64,000 bases of DNA from Acridotheres tristis (taxonomy: Eukaryota > Chordata > Aves > Passeriformes > Sturnidae): NCBI GenBank assembly GCA_037013685.1, contig CM072919.1:52446116-52510115 (forward strand), in the 5' to 3' direction. Position 1 is the stretch's first letter. Each line of letters begins with the position of its first letter. This document shows positions 1-11,364 of the stretch, one piece after another. Under the pieces are notes generated by a model that had not been told where the DNA came from, ran no database searches, and worked only from the letters and a program-made list of their open reading frames with translations. Position numbers and translations under genes: made by a program.

Positions 1-354
1 CCATTCTATGATTCTGTTACTTACTTGACTGATCCCATGACTTTACACTGCTCGTGGTGATGACTGGGAATACAGTTCTAGAATCTGATCAGTATTATGC
101 AGTGTTTATTTTAGGCAGGAAAATGTAAAGGCACTGAACAAACATATACTTTTAACGTTATGCTGATACTGTGTGAATTCCAGCAAGTAAAAAGAAAGCC
201 CATATATGCCTTGTGTATTAATAACACTTCATGATATATCCAAGCACTACCAATTCAAGAAATAATCCTCTTTATATTGCAGAAAGATAAAGCTTCTTTA
301 GGCAGGACCCAATTCTGCTTTAGTTAAATTAAATTTTAGAAATAATAAACCTAC

Positions 355-3300
355 CTGTAAAAAAGATGTCCACTCTCCCACACAACCAGGACTGACACTG
401 AGATCATGGAGTAACATAGTTTGAAAGCCATGTGATTGTGACCAGACTCTCACTCTCGTCTTGAATGCCTCAAGCTCATTTTTAAAGGCCTCAAAATAGC
501 CTTCTCCTGTCTGCAAAAAGAAAAATGAAATATTTGTTCTTCAGCCAGATTTAGTTTTGAATTGTAAGCATACATGGTGCTGAAAAAAAATCCATGCAGT
601 AATGACATGTTACACTTTTTGGGGAAAAACAACGGTGAATGATACAGAAATAATATCAGTCAATTTAAAATTACATTTCAGGTAGATTTCTTTTTAAGAC
701 AATCTGTAGCATTTACATGCCTAAGTAAAGTAACAGATTTATCTGAGAACATGTAATACTAAATCTAATTTTAGCCTTTCATTTATTCCAACTCAGAGGT
801 ACCCTTATAACAGGTGCTTATTGAAGCCCTTTGGTCAAAAGTAAAGCACAAACTAACTCACATTTTAACTACACTCATTTAGGCACTGTTAAGATCCGTT
901 AGAGTCTTGAGCAACTGAACACAGTCTACAGCAAATCATACTTCCAGTTTTCCCACTTCTTCCTGCATGGCTCTGGACTGCCCTACTTCCGTCATTAGAA
1001 AGGGACACTATTTATTTATCTGCCCACTGTAAAGGACAGATGAAATGGAAAAGTTGTGACAATACGTAACTACACTTTGAAAATGTGTAATTAGTCAACT
1101 AAGATCAGTTTAACACCAGTCCATGTTTGCTGTTGTTACTTAGTTATTACTTGTCTGTAACACACCTGCAGTTTGCTGCATCTTGCTTTCCACCTGCAAC
1201 AAACAAAGTCCACTACTCATTTTCAGAATTATCATTTCTGGAATTATAACGAAGTATTCTGTCCAGAAAACAACTGCTAGCAAAACAGTTTCCCACAGCC
1301 TAAAATCAGTCAAGAAATTATTCAGCCTTCAATGGTTAGGAAGAAACCCTCTCTAAAACACTGCTCTCCTGTACGATATCAAGAATTTCTCACATTATTT
1401 CCTAAGTAATAATGTGAGAACTTATTTTGGCTTACTTTGGCTTTTTGGAAAAAGAGACGAAAACATCCTCTTGGATCCACATTGCAGCTTCTGGCAATTT
1501 CTATAATAAACTGCATTACAACTGCTTGGTGTGCTACTTGCTCCATCAGAGCTCTTTTCTGAAAAAAAAAAAAAAAAAAAGGAAAAAAAAAAGTTGAAGT
1601 CGTGGTTTAAAAAAGCTTCCTGTAATTATATTTCTAAAACTCAGCAGAATTTCCTTTTGCTCCAGTTCCTAAGCAGATGTGAACTGATGCTTACAGAAGC
1701 AAGGGGACTCATAATTAGCTATAACTAGACATAAAGGTGACAATGCACTATCAACAAAGTAGAGAGGGCTGAAAGAACAGTTAAACAGCAAATGAAGTTG
1801 GTCACCTTTTTACTGTGCAAATGGGAAAAGGTGTGCTTCCAAAGATTTAAACATCTTCATACCTGTTCAGCTTCTAGATGAAAACACCACAACATGAGAT
1901 ACCTAGATGTTTCTTCACATACAAGGTACGGGTGATCAGACAAAAACCTTTGACTATCATCCCATCTGCTCAGCATGCCTAGTAAGAGAAACACAGTTAA
2001 AATAGTCTGAACGGATAAATGATTTAATGCAGCAAGGAAATTACTTGTGTACATAACAGCTTAGCAATTCACTAACCTCAGAATGAGAGCATGCAGCTAA
2101 ATTGGGGGGGTTTATTTATACATCTAACCAATGCCAAAAGAGCATTACCAGAAGGCATGAATAGACTTTGAAGATACTAAAAGTAGATTATAACAGTCAT
2201 GAATGTCTAGTAGTGCTGATAATTTATTTTTAATCAGTTCTCATATGCTAACAAGGTGGTGTAGGTATCTATTAGTTACAACACCAAATAGCTTAAAAAA
2301 GTTTATGGACAGAGATTTACATTAAGTGATTCTAACAAACACAAATCCTCTAAATGTTTGCAAATAAAAATGCAAAGAACCTGTAATCTGTCAAAAGTTA
2401 AAGCGCTTTTAGCACACAGTTTGCTAGATTTTTAGAAAAATTCAAATTAATTATACAAACAGCTTGATCTCAAAAAACAAAGCCACATCAGTACTAGAAA
2501 GTTAATCAGAACTTTGAATTGTGGTATCATGGCACTACCTTCAGGTAACAAGCTGAATTTAAAAATCAGAATTCAATAGTCAGAGAACTTCTTCAAATTG
2601 TCCTTCAAGTATCTCTGACAGTCATTACTGGCAACAGGTACCAAATGTACAGCTTCACCTGTCTATCAGCATGTAATTATAACTGGGCTAAAGATAATTC
2701 AATGGCAACGACATAAGCTAACCTTAATTCTAGCAAACAGATGCTGAAACAGAAAGCAACAGCTTGTATTTCTCTTGACTGTTTTCAAGTTATTCTATGT
2801 AAGTTTTTGTTGCTTTGAAGCCAGAGCAAGATCCAGAAGCAAGATCCATCCAATATAGCAAAGTCCACACTGCCCCTTAGCAGCAGCTAGCATGGAGTAA
2901 GTGACTTCAGAAAGCATTAATGTACTGTGGCTTTCTACAGTGGCATTATGTATCACAAATCAAAATAATAACATGGCTTTGAGCTAAGGAAGTATTAAAA
3001 AATTACCTTCTGCAATAAGGTTGCTACTGTAACAGTCTAATTTGAATTTTGACAAACAGTAATTTTGCCCAGTTCTCAGCTAGGAAGCCTAAAGATAGGC
3101 TCTTCTTTTTCTACCTTCTGAAATTCACAGCAGGGGAGATGTTTTCTAATTTAAATAACATTACACTGAACAGTTAAGGTACTTGAGAAAACCTGTGCCT
3201 ATTACTGCTATTTGCATACTCTGACAGTCTTGTGCCTTACCTTGATACTTGAAAGGCTTGCTAAGGCTAACAGGGCTCAGATCCCTTTCTCTAAAACAGC

Positions 3301-6300
3301 TTTAAGCCCCTTAGAAGCCAAAAAAATTCATAAAAACAAGTTTTTAAGAACTGAATTTTGCCAATCTAGTTGATTATTCTTGATTGTTCCAGAATTACAA
3401 ATATGGTTATACTACACTATAGCGTGAAACCAGCCTGAATGGCAAGCACTTCAGAGAACCATAAAAATTTCAGACTACAAGATCAGCTTTGTGCTCAGTT
3501 GGGTTTAACAGCTACAAGAGAGCTAAAGCGACACCTCGTGGATAATTAAATACAATTTTAAACACACGATTCTGAGCACACACTCTCAGTGTAGGTGTCA
3601 ACAAACATGTCCATTTAATCAGTCATAACCCTTATAGAGTAACAGGTGACAGAAAAACATTTAATTTCCTTTCCTTTAAAAAAGAAGAGAGCCATGGACA
3701 ATGTCCCATGCACTTTTATATACATGACTTATATTTCCAGGAATGTCCCTGCCTTTTCCCACTGTTGTGGAATATCCCTTTAGTCCTGATTAAATAAAAC
3801 TGAACAGTCTGTCAGTTAGGTCTTCCATTTATTAGCATTCACTCTATACAAGAAGGAGCAAACCAATACAAATTCTGTAGGAACCACAAGATGTAGGCAA
3901 AACAGACTCACCAAAGTGTCTAATCTTTTGTTCATGTTTTTGCATAAGTGGTTCAGACACAGCTTCATCTTCAATTTCTTTTCTTTTTTGATTAATAAAA
4001 CTCTGAGGAAGAGAAAGATTGTACTATCACATAAACTCCATACATACTGTTTAGTGATATAAAGGAGTTATTATATTTTAATATGTTTCTATTTAAATGG
4101 CTATGTTCCAATTTTAGAGTCATATCGTATTTAAGGAGGTTTTTTCTTTAGCATTACCTAGTAATAGAATTTCAAAGATTCCTTATAATCTCTGAAAAAT
4201 TTCTGTTTTCAGATAGGAACTTACTGATCTGTTAGCCATGAGAATCATGTACATTGTAGCCTGGATCAGATAAATCAATGAAATTAGGAGATGTGATAGT
4301 GATGCCAAACTGATTTTTGCTTTTATATATTCTTAATGTATATTTGTAGCTCTGTAGCCTATTATTGTATAACTATATAGATTCATAGCTAGAATTTTAC
4401 CTACTCAGCTAGGAAGAAAGACAAAACAGATTCCTAAAAGCTCAATCTTAATCTTGGCTCTTCAGAGAACCAAGGACAACACTCTTCCGTAAACAACTAG
4501 AGACTAAGGGAGGCTTCAGAAGAGAATTGAACCTAGACGGGCAATTACCTCAACATGTGTGTTTCTAATTGGGCATTCTTGTAAATTATGCTGATTTTCT
4601 GAATTTATAAAACTGTAGTTGCTCTATGTCACATATGCACCTTCGGGGCATTTTTCAGCATGTATTTTGGTGTGTTGTGCACCTGAAAGTGCACTTTCAT
4701 AAAAAGTAAACCACATTTATCACCTGACTGTCTGGCTTGTGACTTTAGGGCTCAGAAAAAGGCAAAGATAGCTGTTGAAATTAAATTGTGAAATCAAATA
4801 CGAGATTGTACTATTTTAAAAAGTTCATATAAATAATTTATATTACAGTAGACAGTATTAGAGGCAAACTAACAGTTTCATATTCTGAGCTGGGTGGGGC
4901 ATTTAAAGACCACAGTTTCAACCCTCCATGCCCAGGCAAGAACATCTTCCACTGGATTAGGCTGCTCCAAGACTAGTCCAATCTGACCTCTGTTGTTTTT
5001 AAGGATGAGGCATCTACAACTTCCCTGGGCAATCTGTTCCAGTGTCTTGACACCCTAATAATAAAAAAAGTCTTCCTTATATCAAATCTAAACCTACCAT
5101 CTTTCAGTTTAAAGCCATTCCCTCTTGTCCTGTCACTACAGGTTGTGATAAAAAAACGTTCCTCTCTATCTTTCTTATAAGGCCCCTTTAAGTACTGAAA
5201 AGTCATAGGAAGGCAAATAAGGGCTCCTTGGAGCCTTCTCTTCTTCAAGCTGAACAAACCCAGCTCTCCCAGCCTCTCATAGGAAAGGTGCTCCAGCCCT
5301 CTGATCATCTCTGGGGCACTCCTCTGCAGCTGCTCCAACAGGAGTCCTTGTACAAGAGACCCCAGAACTGAGTGCATTACTTTGAGGGTCGGCCTCAGCA
5401 GAGCAGAGGGGCAGAATCTCCTCCCTTCCCTGCTGCCCACACAGCTCTGGATGCAGCCCAGGACACGTTTGGCTTTCTGGGCTGGGAGTGCCCATGGCTG
5501 GGTCATGTCCAGCCTCTCACCCACCAGCACCCTCAAGTCCTTCTGGGGCAGGGCTGCTCTGATCTGTTCATCCCCAGCCTGTGCTGGTACCAGGAGATTG
5601 CCCTGACCCAGGTGCAGCACGTTCCACTTGACCTTGTTAAAACACATTGAGTACCATGGACCCAATTCTCCATCTTGTCCAGGTCCCTCTGGAAGGCTTC
5701 CTTCAGGTTTGATAACTGCACCACTCAGCTTGGTGTCACCTGCAAAGTTACTGAGAGTGCCCTCAATCCCTCTGTTTAATTTTAATGAAGGTATTTAATA
5801 CTACTGGTCCCAATACAGACCTCTGAAAGACAGCACTGGCCCCTGATGTCTATTGGGACATTGGGCCATTGACCACTATCCTTTGCATGCCAACAACCAA
5901 CCAACCACTTTCTTATCCACCTAACGGCCCACTCATCAAATCCATCTCTCTCCAGTTTAAGAGAGAAGGATGTTGTAGGAGACCACATCAAAGACTTTAC
6001 AGAAGTCCAGATAAATTATATCTGTAATGTCTCTCCTGTCCACTGATGTCATCACCTTGTCATAGAACACTGATAAGGCCACTGAGTTGGTTCAGCAGGA
6101 CCTGCTTTTGGTGCAGCTGTGCTGGCTGTCCCAAACCACCTCCTCTCTGTCCCATATGTACCTTAGCACATATCCATATTCCATGATCATCCCAGGCACA
6201 AGTTGAGGGACATAATGTGTTTTTGTGCTGTACAAGACACAGACGACACTCAGACTAGTAACAACTGGTAACAACTGGAATGAACAAAAGAGACTAGCAC

Positions 6301-8008
6301 TTGTTTCCATGCACAATGATGTAGGTCATACCTTATTGAAAACTTCTTTACTAACAGGATCCGTGTTCCATAGATTCTGTCTTTCCCTTTGTTTTAGTGC
6401 TTCTTCTTTTCTTCTCCACTCTTCCTCTCTCCATCTCAACTCGGCAGGTTCTGTCCTAGCTTGAGCAGATTCCTGATCGCAGGATTCTGAATTATGCAGT
6501 GCTAAACTACCAAATTTTTGCTGGGCTTCTGCGAGGTTCCACGTGCATTCTACAGAGTGCTTCATAAACTCTCTTTCTTTTTGGCAGGCTAATTCAATCC
6601 CTTGGCTGTATGTCTGTAAGGAAAATCAGACATGCTATTTATGGAGAGAAAATTGTTGGTTTGCAGTTTCTATAGAAGCAGACTGGTCTAAATCTCAAAC
6701 GTAATAATAATGCACCTGGAAGGCGCCTTAGATACGCAGTATTATAACAGCAGACATGATGAAGCATGGCAATGTACAGCTGTGTCTTCTAGAAAGAGAT
6801 TTCCAAGCCACCTTAACTTTATTAAGTGTATTTGTAAAATCATGGATCATGTGCTGCTATCAGTAATAGTCTCCAAACTGTAAAAATACTTTTGACACAG
6901 TCAAAATCCCTCTGGCTATCTTAGGGCTGGAACATTAGCAGCAGCCAAGTGTGAGAACACTCTGATTATATAGTTTTGATAAGAAAGTACTGGGTCTGCG
7001 ATATCAGATCACAACAGTAAAGTAACTGCTGCTGCCTGAATTTCAGTTTTAGTACCTAAACAGATGGCCAACATCTTCTGTTGAATTGACACTAGAAGTG
7101 GTATTTAAGTTATAAAGTGGCCAAGGCCCAGCACAAACACGTGCTCCTTTTGATCAAATCTGTTGAGGATGTCACCACTCATAGCTGGGAGAGAAAAGGG
7201 ACATCTTAAGCAACCCTGTTTATATTACTTCCAGGTATGTACTCAGAATCCACACTCAGTAATTCAAGAAATTACCCTCTACAGCATATGCCATGCCTTT
7301 CCCACCAAGAGCGAAGGAAAAATGCATCCATATGCATTAGTTCCTCAGCCTTCCACTGCCACGTTACGAAAGCTGCAGTGCTGATAACCTCTGGCAGGGG
7401 CACACGAAGGACAATTTGTGAAAGATTATCTGAAGGAAACTTTAACGCAAGTAAATCAAACTTATTGTCCCAACTTTGTTTGGGAATTACAGCATTTTTA
7501 TTTCTGCAGTAACAAGAAAAAAATTCCACCGTTGGAAAAGTAACGTAATGGCAGCCGCTTGCGAGAACACACAGAATTCCTTGGAACGCGTTTATAAATC
7601 GCCGCCTCGCCCTGGCCAACAGAGAAACACACCGCCTACCTCTCAGCTCCTTGGGCACAGGGACGCTGGGATAACTCCAGCCCAGCTCCTTCCGCATCGC
7701 CTGCCCGCGGCGGAGCTGTTACCCAGCGCGGGCGGCGCCAGACCCCACCTGTCCCCGCCGGCCCCACAGCCCCGTCCCGACACGCTGACCCCGGTCCCGC
7801 CGCCGCTCCGTGGGCCGCGCCGCCGGGCACCGACCCGCACCGCGCCCCGGGCGCCAGACGCGGTGCGAGGGGCCGGGGCAGCGGGGCCGGGGCCCGGGCG
7901 TACCTGCACCTCCGGCAAGCGCTGGCGGAAGGCGGCAGCCTGCGCCCGCTCCTCGTCCTCCTCCTCCGGGGCGCCGCCGTCCCGGGAGCGCGGCAGCCAC
8001 AGAGCCAT
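355..8008 (-). CDS. CDC37L1: CDC37L1, Hsp90 co-chaperone Cdc37-like 1 (six exons, 3' end outside window)
   Basis: Six coding exons are visible in descending order: 7904-8008 (35 codons from the ATG), 6332-6613 (94 codons), 3912-4002, 1863-1978, 1436-1558 and 355-510. All have GT-AG sites and their phases join. Exon 2 contains YSQGIELACQ and WNLAEAQQKFGSLALHNSES, and exon 4 contains MLSRWDDSQRFLSDHPYLV; these are hallmark stretches of the CDC37L1 (HARC) family. The protein is a cytosolic co-chaperone that binds Hsp90 and Hsp70 and resembles the central part of CDC37 without its kinase-binding N-terminus. A glutamate-rich coiled-coil segment lies in exon 2. The N-terminal exon is short and poorly conserved, as is usual for this gene. 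The final coding exon of the family lies to the left of position 1, so the gene is cut by the window edge. Identity is very secure. Confidence 0.96.
1559..1592. repeat. A-rich tract next to a CDC37L1 splice acceptor
   Basis: An interrupted run of about 19 and then about 9 A residues. On the minus strand it is a long T tract directly before the acceptor of the exon at 1436-1558, so it doubles as an extended polypyrimidine tract. Confidence 0.7.
4885..6210 (-). mobile_element. CR1 LINE fragment (ORF2 3' part) in a CDC37L1 intron
   Basis: The minus strand carries a 230-codon open stretch (4973-5665) with typical CR1 reverse-transcriptase C-terminal text: NVLHLGQGN, LRVLVGERLDMTQ, GLFSLKKRRLQG and RFDIRKTFF. 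Matching CR1 sequence extends right to about 6210 with broken frames. The element is 5'-truncated, as is normal for CR1, and has the same orientation as CDC37L1. It sits between exons 2 and 3. It is not a host gene. Confidence 0.9.
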
Positions 8009-8220
8009 GCCCGGTGCCGTCCCGGCGGCGCGACCCGTTCGCCGGAACTGGGGCAGCGACACTTCCGCCGATCGGAGCGCGGCCGGGAGCGCCCGCCCTC
8101 GGCGCGTCGGGAGGAGCGAGTGCCGGGCGCGCCTCCGGGGCGGTATTGAAGGCAGCGGGGCGGGCAGGGACGGGCAGTGCCGCGGTTCCGCCTCTGTCCC
8201 CGCTCCTCCCCTTCCCCGGC
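7600..8220. promoter_or_regulatory. CpG-island promoter of CDC37L1
   Basis: This GC-rich, CpG-dense block covers the first coding exon of CDC37L1 and about 200 bases upstream of its ATG at 8008. No TATA box is evident, as expected for a housekeeping CpG-island promoter. Sequence on both sides is AT-rich, so the island is sharply bounded. Long open frames through it on both strands are composition artefacts. Confidence 0.75.
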
Positions 8221-8226
8221 TCCTCC

Positions 8227-8271
8227 CCTGCCCCTGCCCCTGCCCCTGCCCCTGCCCCTGCCCCTGCCCCT

Positions 8272-8303
<32 letters not shown>

Positions 8304-8340
8304 CTCTGCCTCTGCCTCTGTCTCTGGCTCTGTCTCTGTC
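8227..8340. repeat. (CTGCCC)n followed by (CTCTGC)n hexanucleotide array
   Basis: About nine perfect CTGCCC units run straight into about eight CTCTGC units, then degrade into similar C/T-rich sequence to about 8470. It lies roughly 220 bases upstream of the CDC37L1 start codon and produces low-complexity open frames in several readings. Confidence 0.9.
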
Positions 8341-8499
8341 CGTGTATGTCCGCCTGCCCTTGTTTCTGCGTGCGACCCTGCCCCTGTCTCTGCCGCTGCC
8401 CCTGTGTCCGTTCCTATCCATGCCCCTGCTCCTGCCCTTGCCCCTGTCCCAGTCCCTGCCTCTTCCTTGCCTCTGGAATACCGGTCACCTTCCTGCACG

Positions 8500-9926
8500 C
8501 TGGCCGTCTACCGCCTGCGTGTGTGTGTACATGTACAGGCGATCCTTCAGTCCTAAGCGCTCCTGGGGTGCTCTCTAGGGTGTTTTAATAGCTTGGGTCT
8601 CAGCTGGGAATGGAAGTTAACAAAAAATGAGGCCGTACCGTTGCGATAACGTCCTGTAAAGATTAAAATGTGCTCTCGTTGTACCCCTAGTTTTTCCCCA
8701 TGGATTGCTTTTTAGCTCTTCCTCCAAACAGGAGGCACTGACTGATTCTTTGGGGGGCCGCAGGTGTAAAGTCTGCTAGAAAAATATGCCAGGAAATCTT
8801 CATATTAAATGGGAAGGTAGGGGACCTGTTACGGTGTGTTGTTTATTTAACAAAGTGATTACTGCTGTGGCCAAAGGGATAGTATTAGCACGTTGCTCAC
8901 AAAAGTTCTCATCAGATAGAAGAAAAAAAATTACATTTTTCACTGAATTATTTTCTTGTAATCAAATGTTTCTCTGTAATGCTAAGGCCTATGAAATTTC
9001 GTCCCTGTTACATGGGATGAAAGAAGCCAAAAATACAAAATGAGAGAACTCCCAATGATAGCTCTTAACCTGCCACCCTTTTGAGGTTATCAGTAGTAAA
9101 GCCAAGGTCTACTGAGTCTCTTCTGAGATAAAGTCCAGCAGACTTGGACTGATGCACATGCCTAAAACTGGACCAAGGAGTTTCATATGAAAGTAGCCTT
9201 TTGTTTCATAAGGTGTGCTTTTCCTGGTGTGCTTCTGGCTAAGAAACCAGCATATTTCTCAGTTTGTGCATCTTGGATCAACACTAAAAGGCAAAACGAA
9301 TGCCTTCCTTTTCTCCTCTCTTATCTCATAAGGTGTGCTTTGAAAAGGTGACTTTGGTTTGTTGCATGCCTTGGGCTAGAAACTGATGTCTAAAGTCTTG
9401 TAAGATGTAATTCAGGTGCAATCTTATTTTTCTTTACAAATGATAAGTTATTCTTGTTTCACATGTATCTCGACATAATAAGATGCATTATTAGGCCCAT
9501 TCCTCAAAGAGAATTTCACATTCTTTAAGATTTTATGGTCTGGAACTTTGACATAAATGATAACGAGCGGGCATCTCCCACATGGACAGTTCTTTCTTAA
9601 TCTCAGTGATAGCAACAGTCTGTATGAGGGTACTTGAAGTTATTTTAATTCAGATATGATTGATCTGGGATCAATATGATACCCTAATTATAACATGACT
9701 ATCATCTGTTAAGGTTTCTGTCTGTATAGAAGACATATGATGTAAATGAAGATCTAAATAAATGATAGACAAGTGGTTTTGGTGCCCTTTTACATGTCCC
9801 CCAAACACCTGGAACTGATCATAAGAGGAATGTTTGGTGCTTTTCCTTACTTTCCTTAACATACTTTACTGTATGTTAATGTATGTTGTGTTTAAAGATT
9901 GTTTTTTAAAAAATGGTGTAAGACAG
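8500..9926. other. Gene-poor spacer right of the CDC37L1 promoter
   Basis: AT-rich sequence with no coding region or repeat that I recognise. An 85-codon plus-strand frame at 8786-9043 starts with ATG but resembles nothing known to me and lacks splice or family support. Confidence 0.5.
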
Positions 9927-10816
9927 TCTACTGATGAGCAAGCCCATGCTGAAGCCATTGCAAAACAGGAATGCAGTAAGTTTAGAGGAACAGTATTTCC
10001 TATCTATTTGATTGAAAGTTTACTTGTTTGTTTTTCAAATTACTCTCACTACCTGTGTGTTTCTCCAAGATTGAAGAATTTCACTCCAAGGTGTGCAAAG
10101 AGTGTTTGAATAAGACATAATTTATTGTAGTAAAATGGACAAGAGCTAAAGGCAGACAAATGCATTTGAATTTGTTTCTTACAAGGCATTTCATGGTGAT
10201 ATCTTAACTGATTTTGCTTTTATAAGATATTCAGACAAGCTTTACATAATACACAGAAACATAAAGGAAAACTTCCTTACATTTTCTCATTTGCCCATAG
10301 TCTCTGTGGAAAAATTACTGTCCTTTAAGGTGTTTAGAGTTACAGCTTTTAATTTTTTATTTTGGAATGTGTTCTGTAGGATTAGCCAAAAATTCAAGTG
10401 TTTTTCAAACACGTATTTCCTAATTGTACTTGTGGTTCTGCTGTTTTACAGTCCAAAGAATTGCACTTAGGGTACTGTAAACCTGATATTTTTTCCCTAC
10501 AAAAGATAGGCTGTTCTGAAGTTGATGCTGGTATGAATGAACATGAAATTTCAGCTTTTTTTTTTCCAAAACATTGCATAACTTAAAAAATGTAAATCAC
10601 GTCCTAAAGTACACAGTAATATATAATATTAGCTAAGTTATTTTTTCAGTGGCAGCTTGGCAAAAAATACGAGAATTATTTTGAATAGGTATTAAAGTGT
10701 TCTTGTGAATGCTGGCTGGTTTAATTAGTGTTATAATAAATTTATTTACTTCTTACTGTTTTTCCAAAGGTGTCTGAAAGCACCTTAGATCTGCTGCAGA
10801 AAGCAAAATACAGAAG
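9927..10816 (+). other. Two weak exon-like segments of unknown affiliation
   Basis: Segment one (9927-9975) lies between an AG and GTAAG and reads STDEQAHAEAIAKQEC. Segment two (10770-10816) lies between CCAAAG and GTAAGT and reads VSESTLDLLQKAKYR. Both look protein-like. However, segment one leaves one base over while segment two opens only in phase 0, and segment two's exit does not match the next candidate exon at 11365. They could be exons of the plus-strand gene below with others missed between them, or chance matches. Confidence 0.25.
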
Positions 10817-11364
10817 GTAAGTATGATTTTTAAAACATTTGAATAGGTGATAATTAAAATTGAAAAAGTAGATCCATGTATTCACGTAGTGAATGTGTTT
10901 CTCTGACTGTTTTTCCAGAGTACGTGACCTGGAACATGTTGTTCTCCCTTTATGTTGCTTTTATTTGAGACATTTGAATGTCAGCCTTTATAAGCAAACT
11001 TCCCTCAAATCAATTACATAATTTTTCCATTCATAGGACAGGCCGTGTCCTGACACCTAGCGTGACACACTAGGCTAACCTGACATTGTCCTTTTTATTT
11101 TTCTATCAGCAATTTTGCATTCTGAAGTCTGTGACAAGTCATGCCACATTTAATGATTAGGCACTCTTATAAAAGCCAAAATCTATTGCTTGTAAGAGGA
11201 TAGGGAGAGAAAAAAAATTACAGCAATGGCCTGTCTACATTCTGTTTTGACATTGCTAGTAAACTTTCAACAGTCAGTCACCTACAGAAGCATGTGTTTT
11301 GTTCAAATATTTTCATCCCTTAGCTTTAATTCACTTGAATTCCTTTGTCTTAGCTGGGTTTCAG

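Noticed and set aside
1..20. CCATTCTATGATTCTG at the window start as a CR1 3' tail
   Set aside because: It resembles the CR1 terminal repeat but is too short to support without the sequence to the left.
4973..5665. 230-codon minus-strand frame as a host gene
   Set aside because: It is CR1 ORF2 text, 5'-truncated and intronic.
7476..8588. 370-codon plus-strand open frame and several minus-strand frames of 130-260 codons
   Set aside because: They run through a CpG island and the hexanucleotide array; arginine/proline/glycine or CPCPCP text is a composition artefact, and the real coding exon here is CDC37L1 exon 1 on the minus strand.
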